In this document: piece by piece, positions 17,826 to 27,081 of the stretch
How positions within the stretch are numbered: the stretch's first letter is position 1
Layout: each line of letters opens with the position of its first letter
Assembly (NCBI RefSeq): GCF_003574445.1
Contig: NZ_KZ984548.1
Span: 1 to 64,000, forward strand
Direction of reading: 5' to 3'
DNA length: 64,000 bases
Source of the DNA: Streptomyces sp. YIM 130001
Lineage (GTDB): Bacteria > Actinomycetota > Actinomycetes > Streptomycetales > Streptomycetaceae
Program-made: the position numbers and the translations under genes
Notes under the pieces: generated by a model
Told to the model about the DNA's origin: nothing
The model's input: only the letters and a program-made list of their open reading frames with translations
Database searches by the model: none

Positions 17826-19031
17826 GTGACTGTAGTCGACCCAGCCCTTGAAGCCGTGGCACAGCCGCCACTCGCCGCACGTGCCGCCGCGGTCGGAGGG
17901 TCCCCGGTACGGGACATCCTGGCGGTGACCGCGCGGCCCGAGGTGATCAACTTCGCCGGTGGGCTGCCCGCTCCAGGGCTCTTCGACACCGAGGGTGTGG
18001 CGGCGGCGTTCCGGGCCGTGCTCGAGGAGACTCCGCAGCGGGCCCTGCAGTACTCGACGACCGAGGGCGAGCCGCAGCTGCGGGAGGCGCTCGCGGGACG
18101 GATGAGTGCGCGGGGACTCGCCACTGTGCCCGACGACCTTCTGGTCACCACCGGTTCGCAGCAGGCGCTCTCGCTGCTCGCCACCGCGTTGGTCGAGCCC
18201 GGGGACACCGTGCTCGTCGAGGACCCCTGCTATCTCGCCGCGCTGCAGGTCTTCGCCTTCGCCGGGGCACGGGTCGTGCCCGTGCCCTGTGACGACGACG
18301 GTGTCGATCCCGAGGCGCTGGACGCTCTGGTGGCCGCGGAACGGCCCAAGTTGCTCTACACCGTGCCGACCTTCCAGAACCCCACCGGGCGCACGATGCC
18401 GGTCGGCCGACGGGCGGCGATCGCCGATGTGGCGGTGCGGCGCGGACTGTGGATCGTGGAGGACGACCCGTACGGAGAGCTGCGCTTCGAGGGCGAACGG
18501 GTGCCGTGGATCGCGGAGCAGGAGGGGGCGGCGGAGCGGACGGTGCTGCTCGGCAGCTTCTCGAAGGTGATGGCGCCGGGGTTGCGGCTCGGGTGGTTGC
18601 GGGCGCCGGAGGCGTTGCTGCGGGCGTGTGCGGTCGCCAAGCAGGCGGCCGATCTTCATACGCCGACGGTCAATCAGCTCGCTGCCGTGCGCTACCTCGC
18701 GGACCGGGATCTGGATGCGCATGTGGCGCGGGTGGCGGGCGCCTACGGGGAGCGGCGGGATGTGCTGCTCGACGGGCTGCCCGCGGTGCTGCCCGAGGGG
18801 GCGCGGTGGGTGCGGCCGGCCGGCGGGATGTTCGTGTGGGTGCGGTTGCCCTCCGGGTTCGACGCGGGGGCGCTGCTCGCACGGGCGGTGGAGAACGAGG
18901 TGGCCTATGTGCCGGGGGCGCCGTTCTTCGCGGGGGCGCCCGAGGTGGGGACGATGCGGTTGTGCTTCGTCACCCAGGCCGCGGATGAACTCCGTGAAGG
19001 GCTGCGGCGGTTGGGGCGGGTCTTCGGGTGA
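17826..19031 (+). CDS. PLP-dependent aminotransferase, class I/II (2-aminoadipate type)
   Basis: Fold-type I aminotransferase of 401 residues. Landmarks are INFAGGLPAPGLFD at the N-terminus, TTGSQQALSLLAT, the PTFQNPTGRTM segment that contacts the cofactor, and the PLP lysine in GSFSKVMAPGLRLGW. This matches the LysN/ARO8-like aminotransferases also found as the C-terminal half of MocR regulators; here no HTH is attached. The substrate is probably an aromatic, branched or 2-aminoadipate-type amino acid, not determinable from sequence. The GTG at 17826 has GAGGAG upstream. Confidence 0.85.
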   Translation: MTVVDPALEAVAQPPLAARAAAVGGSPVRDILAVTARPEVINFAGGLPAPGLFDTEGVAAAFRAVLEETPQRALQYSTTEGEPQLREALAGRMSARGLATVPDDLLVTTGSQQALSLLATALVEPGDTVLVEDPCYLAALQVFAFAGARVVPVPCDDDGVDPEALDALVAAERPKLLYTVPTFQNPTGRTMPVGRRAAIADVAVRRGLWIVEDDPYGELRFEGERVPWIAEQEGAAERTVLLGSFSKVMAPGLRLGWLRAPEALLRACAVAKQAADLHTPTVNQLAAVRYLADRDLDAHVARVAGAYGERRDVLLDGLPAVLPEGARWVRPAGGMFVWVRLPSGFDAGALLARAVENEVAYVPGAPFFAGAPEVGTMRLCFVTQAADELREGLRRLGRVFG

Positions 19032-19060
19032 CCTGCGGGGGCGAGGACGGGCTCGGCCTG

Positions 19061-19119
19061 CGGGCGCCGGACGCACAGGTGGTCCGGCGCCCGGGCGCGG
19101 CCCCGGGGCCGCGCCCGGG
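19061..19119. terminator. Two overlapping hairpins between convergent genes
   Basis: Hairpin 1 is CGGGCGCCGGAC (19061-19072) with its complement at 19082-19093. Hairpin 2 is a perfect 15-bp palindrome at 19090-19119 (CCCGGGCGCGGCCCC and its complement). They share 4 nt, so only one can be fully formed at a time. They lie between the aminotransferase (+) and argS (-) stops and probably terminate both. Confidence 0.75.
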
Positions 19120-19127
19120 CGGGCAGG

Positions 19128-20894
19128 TCAGAGGCGCTCAGGTGTCCTGATGCCCAGCAGGGCCATGCCCTGGTGGAGGGTGCGGGCCGTGAGGTCGCAC
19201 AGGAAGAGGCGGTTCTCCACCTGGGCGGGGGTGTCCGCCTTCAGGACCGGGCACTTGTCGTAGAACGTCGTGTAGAGCGACGCCAGTTGGTACAGGTACG
19301 CGGCCAGCTTGTGCGGGGCGTACTCCCTTGCGACCTCGCCCACCGTCTCGCCGAAGCCATCGAGGTGCAGGCCCAACGCCCGCTCGGCAGGCGTGAGTTC
19401 CATATCGGTGTGCGCCCGCGGGGCGACCTCGCCGGCCTTGCGCAGGATCGACTGGATCCGCGCGTAGGCGTACTGCAGATACACCGACGTGTCGCCGTTC
19501 AGGGACACCATCTGGTCCAGGTCGAACTTGTAGTCACGCGTCGCCGACGTGGACAGGTCCGCGTACTTGACCGCGCCGATGCCGACCTGCGCGCCGCGCT
19601 CGGCGATCTCCTCCTCCGACAGGTCCTGCGCCTTCTCGCGCACGATCGTCGAGGCACGCTCGATCGCCTCGTCCAGCAGGTCGATCAGTCGGACCGTCTC
19701 GCCCTCACGGGTCTTGAACGGCTTGCCGTCCTTGCCGAGGACCGTGCCGAAGCCCAACTGCACCGCGCGCACGTTCTCGGTCAGCCAGCCCGCCCTGCGC
19801 GCCGTCTCGAAGACCATCTTGAAATGCAGCGACTGCCGGGCGTCCACCACGTACAGCAGGGTGTCCGCCTTCAGGTTGAAGACGCGGTCGCGGATCGCCG
19901 AGAGGTCGGTGGCCGCGTAGCCGAAGCCGCCGTCGGACTTCTGCACGATCAGCGGTGAGGGCTGACCGTCGGGGCCCTTGACGTCGTCGAAGAAGACGCA
20001 GAGCGCGCCGTTGGAGCGGACCGCGACGCCCGACTCCTCGAGCATCCGGCAGGTCTCCGCCAGCATGTCGTTGTAACCGGACTCGCCGACGATGTCCTCG
20101 TCCCTGATCGCGACGTCCAGCTTGTCGAAGACCGAGTAGAAGTAGATCTTCGACTCGTCCACGAACTTCTGCCAGATCGCCAGCGTCTCCGGGTCGCCCG
20201 CCTGCAGGTCGACCACCCTGCGCCTGGCCCGCGTCTTGAACTCCTCGTCGGAGTCGAAGAGCACCTTCGAGGCCTTGTAGACGTGGTTGAGGGAGGACAT
20301 CGCGGTCTCGCCGTCCGCCGAGCCGGAGTGGTCCAGCTCGCTCGGGTGCTCCACGAGGTACTGCACGAGCATGCCGAACTGGGTGCCCCAGTCGCCGATG
20401 TGGTGCCGCCTGATGATCCTCTCGCCGGTGAACTCCAGGATCTGTACGACCGCGTCACCGATCACCGAGTTCCGCAGGTGGCCGACGTGCATCTCCTTCG
20501 CCACGTTCGGCTGGGCGTAGTCGATGACCGTGGTGCCCGCGTGCTCGGCGAGCGGGACGCCGAGGCGCTCGCCGTCCGCGGCACGCGCCGCCAGGTTCTC
20601 GGTGATCGCCCGATCGGTGACCGTGATGTTCAAAAAGCCGGGGCCCGAGACCTCGACGTCGGCGAGCAGCCCGGCGGGGTCGGGGGAGCCGAGGGAGTCG
20701 GTCACCTTGCCCGCGAGCTCGCGGGGATTGCCCTTCAGCTTCTTGGCCAGCGCCAGGATGCCGTTGGCCTGGAAGTCCGCCCGGTCGCTGCGTCGCAGCA
20801 GCGGGTCCGCGGAACCGGCGTCCGGCACCGCTGCCGTGAGCGCGTCCGCGAGGCGCTGGTGGACCGTCGAGGCGAGGGAAGGGACCGAGGCCAT
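19128..20894 (-). CDS. argS: Arginyl-tRNA synthetase
   Basis: Class I aminoacyl-tRNA synthetase charging tRNA-Arg. It has 588 residues, the usual length. The N-terminal Add1 domain (1-115) recognises the tRNA D-loop. The HIGH signature is HVGH at 136-139 ([20 protein letters not shown]). The KMSK loop is in the common divergent form GKPFKTREG, and the C-terminal anticodon-binding helices include [15 protein letters not shown]. The ATG has AGGAA 9 nt upstream. It is divergent from lysS with about 220 nt between. Confidence 0.96.
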   Translation of the reverse strand: MASVPSLASTVHQRLADALTAAVPDAGSADPLLRRSDRADFQANGILALAKKLKGNPRELAGKVTDSLGSPDPAGLLADVEVSGPGFLNITVTDRAITENLAARAADGERLGVPLAEHAGTTVIDYAQPNVAKEMHVGHLRNSVIGDAVVQILEFTGERIIRRHHIGDWGTQFGMLVQYLVEHPSELDHSGSADGETAMSSLNHVYKASKVLFDSDEEFKTRARRRVVDLQAGDPETLAIWQKFVDESKIYFYSVFDKLDVAIRDEDIVGESGYNDMLAETCRMLEESGVAVRSNGALCVFFDDVKGPDGQPSPLIVQKSDGGFGYAATDLSAIRDRVFNLKADTLLYVVDARQSLHFKMVFETARRAGWLTENVRAVQLGFGTVLGKDGKPFKTREGETVRLIDLLDEAIERASTIVREKAQDLSEEEIAERGAQVGIGAVKYADLSTSATRDYKFDLDQMVSLNGDTSVYLQYAYARIQSILRKAGEVAPRAHTDMELTPAERALGLHLDGFGETVGEVAREYAPHKLAAYLYQLASLYTTFYDKCPVLKADTPAQVENRLFLCDLTARTLHQGMALLGIRTPERL

Positions 20895-21117
20895 GGGGTG
20901 CCGTTCCTGTCTTGGAGTCAGTGGGTACACCCGATTCTCCCACGCGCCTGCCACTCGTTTTCCGGGTACGGGGCGCGGTCGCGTCACGCGCGGGCGGCGC
21001 CGGAAACGGCTGGCGCGGGCCGGCGGGAACAGTGACCCTGAGGACATCGTCCGGTCTGAAACAATGGCCGACGTCAGCTTTCTTTCACACCCGAGGAATC
21101 AAGAGGACGTGCCGATC

Positions 21118-22845
21118 GTGGCTCAGAGCACAGAGACCACCGACTGGGTCTCCCGTTACGCGGACGAGGTCATCACCGAGTCGGAGCGCCGTGCCCCGGG
21201 CAAACCTGTCGTCGTCGCCTCCGGACTCTCCCCCTCGGGCCCCATCCACCTGGGCAACCTGCGCGAGGTCATGACCCCGCACCTCGTCGCCGACGAGATC
21301 CGCCGCCGCGGCCACGCCGTACGCCACCTGATCTCCTGGGACGACTACGACCGGTACCGCAAGGTCCCGGCCGGCGTCCCCGGCGTCGACGACTCCTGGG
21401 CCGAGCACATCGGCAAGCCGCTCACCTCGGTCCCGGCCCCGGTCGGCTCGGCGTACCCGAACTGGGCCGAGCACTTCAAGGCCGCGATGAGCGAGTCGCT
21501 GGCGTCCCTCGGCGTCGAGTACGACGGCATCAGCCAGACCGAGCAGTACACCACGGGCGTGTACCGCGAGCAGGTGCTGTTCGCGATGAAGCACCGCGGC
21601 GACATCGACGCGATCCTCGCCCAGTACCGCACCAAGAAGACCCCGCCCAAGAAGTCGCAGAAGCCGCTCGACGCCGCCGAACTGGAGGCGGCAGAGGGCT
21701 CCGGCGCCGCCGCCGAGGACGACGGCAGCGGATCCGGCGCGGGCTACTTCCCGTACAAGCCGTACTGCGCCGTCTGCGAGAAGGACCTCACCACCGTCAC
21801 CTCCTACGACGACGCGTCGACCGAGCTGACGTACACCTGCCGGTGCGGGCACGGCGAGACGGTCCGGCTCAGCGAGTACAACCGCGGCAAGCTGGTCTGG
21901 AAGGTCGACTGGCCGATGCGCTGGGCCTACGAGGGCGTGATCTTCGAGCCCAGCGGTGTCGACCACTCCTCGCCGGGCTCTTCCTTCCAGGTCGGCGGCC
22001 AGATCGTCGGGATCTTCGGCGGCGAGCAGCCGATCGGCCCGATGTACGCCTTCGTCGGCATCTCCGGCATGGCGAAGATGTCCTCGTCCAAGGGCGGCGT
22101 ACCGACCCCGGCCGACGCGCTGCAGATCATGGAGCCCCAGCTGATCCGCTGGCTCTACGCCCGCCGCCGCCCCAACCAGTCCTTCAAGATCGCCTTCGAC
22201 CAGGAGATCCAGCGGCTCTACGACGAGTGGGACAAGCTCGCCGTCAAGGTCACCGAGGGCGCGGCACTGCCGGGCGACGTCGCCGCGTACTCCCGCGCCG
22301 TCGGCACCGCCGCCGGTGAACTGCCGCGCACACCACGCCCGTTGCCCTACCGGACGCTCGCATCGGTCGCCGACGTCACCGCCGGCGCCGAGGACCAGAC
22401 GCTGCGGATCCTGAACGAGCTCGACCCGTCCCAGCCGCTCGGCTCCCTCGACGACGTCCGGCCCCGGCTCGACCGCGCGGAGGCCTGGATCAACACCCAG
22501 GTCCCCGCCGAATCCCGCACCCTCGTACGGGACGAGCCCGACAAGGAGCTGCTCGGCTCCCTGGACGAGCAGGACCGCGCCTCGCTGCGGCTCCTGGTCG
22601 ACGGGCTCGACGACCACTGGTCCCTGGACGGCCTCACCCATCTCGTCTACGGCGTACCCAAGGTGCAGGCCGGGTTCCCCGCGGACGCGACGGCCAAGGA
22701 GCTGCCCGCGGAGATCAAGGGCGCGCAGCGCGCGTTCTTCGCGCTCGTCTACCGGCTGCTCGTGACCCGGGACACCGGGCCCCGGCTGCCCACGCTGCTG
22801 CTCGCGGTCGGCGCGGACCGGGTGCGCAAGCTGCTCGGCGCCTGA
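21118..22845 (+). CDS. lysS: Lysyl-tRNA synthetase, class I
   Basis: Charges tRNA-Lys with a class I (Rossmann) enzyme rather than the class II LysRS of most bacteria, as known for S. coelicolor. It has 575 residues. The HIGH-like motif is GPIHLGN at 41-47, the KMSKS motif is KMSSSKGG near 319, and a zinc-ribbon-like pair (YCAVCEKD and CRCGHGE) lies at about 216-245. An acidic low-complexity insert (EGSGAAAEDDGSGSG) precedes the ribbon. The GTG at 21118 has AGAGGA 10 nt upstream; a GTG three codons earlier lies almost on that site. A very strong hairpin follows. Confidence 0.95.
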   Translation: MAQSTETTDWVSRYADEVITESERRAPGKPVVVASGLSPSGPIHLGNLREVMTPHLVADEIRRRGHAVRHLISWDDYDRYRKVPAGVPGVDDSWAEHIGKPLTSVPAPVGSAYPNWAEHFKAAMSESLASLGVEYDGISQTEQYTTGVYREQVLFAMKHRGDIDAILAQYRTKKTPPKKSQKPLDAAELEAAEGSGAAAEDDGSGSGAGYFPYKPYCAVCEKDLTTVTSYDDASTELTYTCRCGHGETVRLSEYNRGKLVWKVDWPMRWAYEGVIFEPSGVDHSSPGSSFQVGGQIVGIFGGEQPIGPMYAFVGISGMAKMSSSKGGVPTPADALQIMEPQLIRWLYARRRPNQSFKIAFDQEIQRLYDEWDKLAVKVTEGAALPGDVAAYSRAVGTAAGELPRTPRPLPYRTLASVADVTAGAEDQTLRILNELDPSQPLGSLDDVRPRLDRAEAWINTQVPAESRTLVRDEPDKELLGSLDEQDRASLRLLVDGLDDHWSLDGLTHLVYGVPKVQAGFPADATAKELPAEIKGAQRAFFALVYRLLVTRDTGPRLPTLLLAVGADRVRKLLGA

Positions 22846-22848
22846 ACC

Positions 22849-22918
22849 ACGCGGTCGGCCCCGCTCCATGTCCGTGGCCATGTCCCTGTCCACCGACGCG
22901 GAGCGGGGCCGACCGCGT
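22849..22918 (+). terminator. Long-stem terminator after lysS
   Basis: A 19-bp perfect stem (left arm ACGCGGTCGGCCCCGCTCC) encloses a loop of about 32 nt and starts 3 nt after the lysS stop. Confidence 0.8.
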
Positions 22919-23001
22919 CGGAGTCACTGCATCCTTAGGTCTACCCCTGGTTCCGCCTCGGGCAGGACGATTCCGGGCGAGGCGGGCGACACGATGGAGA
23001 C

Positions 23002-23091
23002 ATGAAGCAGATCATCAACATTCTGGGCTGGGTCATCGGTGTCCAGGGCGCGCTCGGCCTGGTCGGACGCCTGACGACCGGGAACGACTGA
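23002..23091 (+). CDS. Tiny hydrophobic protein, 29 residues
   Basis: An ATG ORF giving MKQIINILGWVIGVQGALGL and nine more residues (VGRLTTGND). Codons end almost always in G or C, as in real Streptomyces genes. The peptide is one hydrophobic or amphipathic helix with a short polar tail, suggesting membrane association. GGAG lies only 2 nt before the ATG, a tight spacing. It ends 3 nt before a second tiny ORF, so the two look coupled. I do not recognise a family. Confidence 0.55.
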   Translation: MKQIINILGWVIGVQGALGLVGRLTTGND

Positions 23092-23094
23092 GGC

Positions 23095-23208
23095 ATGCTC
23101 CAGGCCTGGTTCGAGCCGCACCCCTTCGTCTACGCGGCGATGGTCGTGGCCGGAGTCATGCTCGTGCTGCCCGAGGAGCGGCGGAGGCGGGCGAAGGAGC
23201 GCGCGTAG
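23095..23208 (+). CDS. Tiny membrane protein, 37 residues
   Basis: Starts MLQAWFEPHPFVYAAMVVAG and ends in a strongly basic tail (EERRRRAKERA). A single transmembrane helix covers about residues 10-26, with the positive tail inside the cell by the positive-inside rule. GAGG directly precedes the ATG and the upstream ORF stops 3 nt before, so translation is probably coupled. Codon usage is typical of the host. Function unknown. The pair lies between the lysS terminator and a lipoprotein gene. Confidence 0.55.
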   Translation: MLQAWFEPHPFVYAAMVVAGVMLVLPEERRRRAKERA

Positions 23209-23270
23209 GCGCCGGATCCCCGGGCCGCGCTCAGCCGCTCGCCCGCTCAGCCGCTCAATCGCTCGCCCGC

Positions 23271-24221
23271 TCAGTCGGTCCGCTCGTAGGTGAGAACCTT
23301 CTGCGGCTTGTTGCCCAGCTTCCACAGCACCAGCGGACCGTCCGCGGACTTCGCCTCGTAGAAGTACTCGAACAGCTCGGGCGGGCAGTTGGTGGTCTCC
23401 TTGCCCTCCCGGACCTTGAAGTCGTTCAGCTCCGCGCTGTCGTCACTCTTGGGGCCCAGCGTGCCGGATCCGAGACAGCGCTCGCCCTTCAGCGTCTCGA
23501 TGGTCAGTCGCGGCCGCTTCTCGGGCGCTGCCTGCTCGAAGGTGACCCGCTGGCTGCCGTCCGTCGCCTTCCAACTGCCCACGAGCTGCTTGCCGATGGG
23601 CTCGTACACGTGCTGCTTGGGCTCGAACCCGGTGCCCTTGCGCCAGGGCAGCGTGGTCGTGCCGTCCCACCGCTTGTCGACGAATTCGACCCGGTCACCC
23701 TTGTCGTAGACGTATGCCTTCGGCCAGCCGTCCATGCCCTTGGTGAGGTCGGCGTCCCACGAGCTCAGGTCGCCCGAGCCCACGGCGGCGACCGACTCCG
23801 ACGGGGGCTCGCCGTCGCTGCAGTACAGACCGAAGTCCGCGGTCACCCACACGGTGTCCTGGTGCGCCTTCGCCGTGATGCCCTGGCAGGCAGCGGTGTC
23901 GGTCGCGTGGACCGTCTTGGCGGCTGACCAGTCGGCGTCGGTGTCGGCACGGTGCCGCTCCTCGAGGCCGCGCTTCGTGTAGCTGAGCGAGACCTGCCGT
24001 CCGTCGGCGAGCCTGATGACCGTGTGGTCGTCGTCCTCCTCGAGGACCTTCGAATCGATCTTCTCTGGGTCCGGCTGCCGGTGCGCGGCGCTTTCCGCCG
24101 CGGCGCTGTCCGCCTTGGCGGAGCCGCCGCTCGGCGCGGCCGACTCCGTTCCGCACCCGGTGGCCGCGACGGCCAGGACTAGGCTTGCTGCCGCCCACAT
24201 CGGCGTCTTGTTCCTGGGCAT
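23271..24221 (-). CDS. Secreted lipoprotein of unknown function
   Basis: A 316-residue lipoprotein. The signal peptide MPRNKTPMWAAASLVLAVAA runs into the lipobox ATGCGT, so the mature protein starts at a lipidated Cys near residue 23. The mature part begins with an Ala/Ser-rich linker and then a soluble domain with two or more Cys (TAACQGI, GLYCSDG, GERCLG, TNCPPE) that could pair outside the cell. I recognise no known domain. It follows the DUF2637 membrane protein gene on the same strand by 98 nt, suggesting an operon. Confidence 0.75.
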   Translation of the reverse strand: MPRNKTPMWAAASLVLAVAATGCGTESAAPSGGSAKADSAAAESAAHRQPDPEKIDSKVLEEDDDHTVIRLADGRQVSLSYTKRGLEERHRADTDADWSAAKTVHATDTAACQGITAKAHQDTVWVTADFGLYCSDGEPPSESVAAVGSGDLSSWDADLTKGMDGWPKAYVYDKGDRVEFVDKRWDGTTTLPWRKGTGFEPKQHVYEPIGKQLVGSWKATDGSQRVTFEQAAPEKRPRLTIETLKGERCLGSGTLGPKSDDSAELNDFKVREGKETTNCPPELFEYFYEAKSADGPLVLWKLGNKPQKVLTYERTD

Positions 24222-24319
24222 GTGACTGCTCCCCCGTGTCGTACTGCTCGGTCTTGGCGGCGGTGGTTCTTCGTACCGGTCGGTCGTCGTGATCCTCCTG
24301 CCCCGGGTGCGCGCTGCGG

Positions 24320-25873
24320 CTACACGCTGTACTCCGTGTCCAGTTCCTGCTGGTAGCGGGTACGGAAGCCGCGCAGGTAGGGGCGCAGCGAATTCTCCTG
24401 CAGCGGGCCGCCGGAGCGTCCCGTCACGCCGAACAGATCCTGCAGGTACAGGCCGAACTGCCGGGCGTTCGGATAGTCCCCGTGCTCGCTCACGTACTTG
24501 CGGAAGGCGCCGAAGTACGCGTCCTCGCGGGACACATCGTCCGGGAGACCGGAAGCCGGGACCTCCTCCGGCTCGCGCTCGGCCACCGGCGGGGTGGGGA
24601 GGGGCTGTTCCGGGGCGGTGCGCTGGGTGGCGGCCTGCTCCGGAGCTGCCGATTCCGGGCGTTCGGTGCGCGGGCCGGGGATGGTCAGCGGGCGCGTACG
24701 GTTCGGGCCGGCCGGGACGCGCACGCCGCTGTCGTCGGGCGCTCCGATTTCCGCGTGCGCCGTGCCGTCGTCGTACGCCGGCTGCTCGTACGGGGTTTCC
24801 TGCTCGTACGGCGTCCCTTGCTCGTACGGCGCCTGCTGCTCGTACGCGGCGGGCTGCGGGTAGGCGCCCTGCTCCTGCCGGCCTCGCCGGTACGGGTCCT
24901 CCTCGTGACGTGCCGGCTCCTCCGCCCCGGACCGGTGCAGGTCCTCGTCGAACCGGGCGTGCTGGGCCGGGTCGTACGCCGGCTCGAACTCGGGGTCGTA
25001 GTCCGGGTCGTAACCACCCTCGTACGCGACCGCGCGCGGCTGGGCGAACCACGGGTTGTCCAGGTCGTCGTCGGCCGGCCGCCCCGTGCCGGTGGTCTCG
25101 CCCTGCGGGTCCGCGTCGGCGCGAGCGGGCGTGCCGGTGGTGAGCTGGGCTGCCGGTTCCGGGGCGGGCGGCAGGAGTTGGGGTTCGATGCCTGCGGCGG
25201 CAAGGCCCGCGGGCCCGGTCTCGGCCAGGGGGACGCCGTACTTGGCGAGGCGCAGCGGCATCAGCGATTCGACCGGGGCTTTGCGGCGCCAGTTCCGGCC
25301 GTAGCGGGAGCGGAGGCGGGCCTGGTAGACGAGGCGTTCTTGCTCGAGCTTGATGACCTGCTCGTAGGAACGCAGTTCCCACAGCTTCATCCGGCGCCAC
25401 AGCAGGAAGGTCGGCAGCGGCGAGAGGAGCCAGCGGGTGAGGCGTACGCCCTCCATGTGCTTGTCGGCCGTGATGTCCGCGATCCGGCCGATCGCGTGCC
25501 GGGCCGCCTCGACGGAGACGACGAACAGGATCGGGATCACCGCGTGCATCCCGACGCCGAGCGGATCCGGCCAGGCGGCCGCGCCGTTGAACGCGATGGT
25601 CGCCGCGGTCAGCAGCCAGGCGGTCTGCCTCAGCAGCGGGAACGGGATGCGGATCCAGGTCAGCAGCAGGTCGAGAGCGAGCAGGACGCAGATGCCGGCG
25701 TCGATGCCGATGGGAAAGACGACGGCGAAGCCGCCGAAGCCCTTCTCTTCCGCGAGGTCACGCACCGCGGAGTACGAACCGGCGAAGCCGATTCCCGCGA
25801 TGACGATCGCGCCTGCGATCACCACCGCGATGAGGATGCGGTGCGTGCGAGTCAGACGCAGTGGCGCGGCCAC
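24320..25873 (-). CDS. DUF2637 membrane protein (SpdB-like) with long disordered tail
   Basis: A 517-residue protein. Four transmembrane helices lie in the first ~130 residues (about 13-33, 48-70, 82-100, 108-125), forming the DUF2637 domain seen in Streptomyces spread (Spd) and chromosomal proteins. A basic region (RMKLWELRSYEQVIKLEQ) is followed by an acidic, Pro/Gln/Glu/Tyr-rich tail with repeats of the PYEQ type (around YEQQAPYEQGTPYEQETPYE). A conserved C-terminal block YFGAFRKYVSEHGDYPNARQ ends the protein. The last block looks like a DNA- or partner-binding helix pair. GTG start, GGAAGGGA 7 nt upstream. Role unknown. Confidence 0.8.
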   Translation of the reverse strand: MAAPLRLTRTHRILIAVVIAGAIVIAGIGFAGSYSAVRDLAEEKGFGGFAVVFPIGIDAGICVLLALDLLLTWIRIPFPLLRQTAWLLTAATIAFNGAAAWPDPLGVGMHAVIPILFVVSVEAARHAIGRIADITADKHMEGVRLTRWLLSPLPTFLLWRRMKLWELRSYEQVIKLEQERLVYQARLRSRYGRNWRRKAPVESLMPLRLAKYGVPLAETGPAGLAAAGIEPQLLPPAPEPAAQLTTGTPARADADPQGETTGTGRPADDDLDNPWFAQPRAVAYEGGYDPDYDPEFEPAYDPAQHARFDEDLHRSGAEEPARHEEDPYRRGRQEQGAYPQPAAYEQQAPYEQGTPYEQETPYEQPAYDDGTAHAEIGAPDDSGVRVPAGPNRTRPLTIPGPRTERPESAAPEQAATQRTAPEQPLPTPPVAEREPEEVPASGLPDDVSREDAYFGAFRKYVSEHGDYPNARQFGLYLQDLFGVTGRSGGPLQENSLRPYLRGFRTRYQQELDTEYSV

Positions 25874-25951
25874 CCGTGTTCCCTTCCCTGTGCGGTCAGT
25901 TGCGCGCAACAGCCTGGCACACGTGTGCGGGTCACGGGGGGCGGGTATGCC

Positions 25952-25984
25952 GGGAGCCCGGCCACCAGGGGTGACCGGGCTCCC
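25952..25984 (-). terminator. Terminator after the first DUF3558 lipoprotein gene
   Basis: GGGAGCCCGGCCAC pairs with GTGACCGGGCTCCC with one mismatch and a 5-nt loop. It lies about 90 nt beyond the stop of the gene ending at 26076 and before the DUF2637 start. Confidence 0.7.
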
Positions 25985-26075
25985 AATACGGGCAGGCTGT
26001 CCGGAGTTGTGCCGACGTCTGTCCGGAGTCGCGCCGACGCGAGTCGTGCCGGCGCTACGGGGCGTTCGCCGGGCG

Positions 26076-26966
26076 TCAGGACTTCTTCGCCGAACCGGAA
26101 CCGGAGTCGGCGTCGTTGCCGGAGTCGGCGTCGTCCTTGGCGTCCTTGCCGCTGTCGCTCTTGTCCTCGCCGGAACCGGAACCGGAGTCCGACCCCGAAC
26201 CCGAACCCGAACCGGAGCTCTCGGAGGCCGAACCACCGGACGCGTTCGCCTCGGTGACCGCCTTCACGGCCTCCTTCGCGGCGCCCTCGATGTCCTTGGC
26301 CAGGTCACCGGCGCTCGGCGCCTTCGCGCCCGCCAGGCCCGCGCCGTTGTAGTCGATCACCACGACCGCGTTCTCGACCCGGGTGACCACGCGCTGGTTC
26401 TTGAACGAGCCTTCCTTCTTCTTCTGCTCGTACGACACCAGCGTCGCCTGGTCCCCGACACCGCTCAGCGGCTCGGTCTTCACGTCCTTCGCGCCGTCGA
26501 TGCCCTTCGCCTCGTCGACGCGCTTGGTGAACTGCTGGCCGGCCAGCTTCTCGCCGCTGCCGAGCGTGGCGTTGGAGTCGTAGCGCATCAGCGACACGTT
26601 GAGCCAGCGGAACTGCGAGCCCTTGACGCCCTTGGAGTCCAGACCGTTCCACGAGCACGAGCCGCGCGTCGTGGTGTCCGCGGACTTGGCTGACTTGCCG
26701 GACTTGTCCTCGGCCTCGGGGACCAGGTCCTCGATCGTCTTCTTCTCCAGAACCTTGCAGGGCTCCGGCAGCGTGTCGAAGGCGGCCTTCTGCACGGCCG
26801 CGGGCTTGTCCTTGTCGCCGCCGCCGGGGGAAGCGGAGGACTTGGACCCGGCGTCGCTCTTGTCGCCGTCGCCGGAGTCGGAGGAGCAGCCGGCCGCGGC
26901 AAGGATCACCGGTACGGCTGCACAGGCGGCAAGGGTGCGGGCGAGTCGCGGCGTAAGTCGGTGCAT
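26076..26966 (-). CDS. DUF3558-family lipoprotein
   Basis: A 296-residue exported lipoprotein. The signal MHRLTPRLARTLAACAAVPV leads to the lipobox AAGCSS. The mature protein has a Ser/Gly/Asp/Lys-rich linker, then a domain starting with FDTLPEPCKVLEKKTIEDLV, the characteristic DUF3558 beginning, including two Cys (PCKVL and GSCSW) that probably pair. The last ~60 residues are almost only Ser, Gly, Asp, Glu and Lys. The ATG has GAAGGA upstream. A paralogue lies directly upstream on the same strand, likely an old duplication. DUF3558 proteins are found only in actinobacteria; function unknown. Confidence 0.8.
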   Translation of the reverse strand: MHRLTPRLARTLAACAAVPVILAAAGCSSDSGDGDKSDAGSKSSASPGGGDKDKPAAVQKAAFDTLPEPCKVLEKKTIEDLVPEAEDKSGKSAKSADTTTRGSCSWNGLDSKGVKGSQFRWLNVSLMRYDSNATLGSGEKLAGQQFTKRVDEAKGIDGAKDVKTEPLSGVGDQATLVSYEQKKKEGSFKNQRVVTRVENAVVVIDYNGAGLAGAKAPSAGDLAKDIEGAAKEAVKAVTEANASGGSASESSGSGSGSGSDSGSGSGEDKSDSGKDAKDDADSGNDADSGSGSAKKS

Positions 26967-27081
26967 GGTTCCTTCGCTCGTGGAGTCCGTTGGTTCCGCC
27001 CAGACACGGTACGCGGAAGGTGCCCGGCCTGTGAGCGAGATGTGAGTGACCCGGACCACCCGACCCCGCGCCCGCTCGGCG

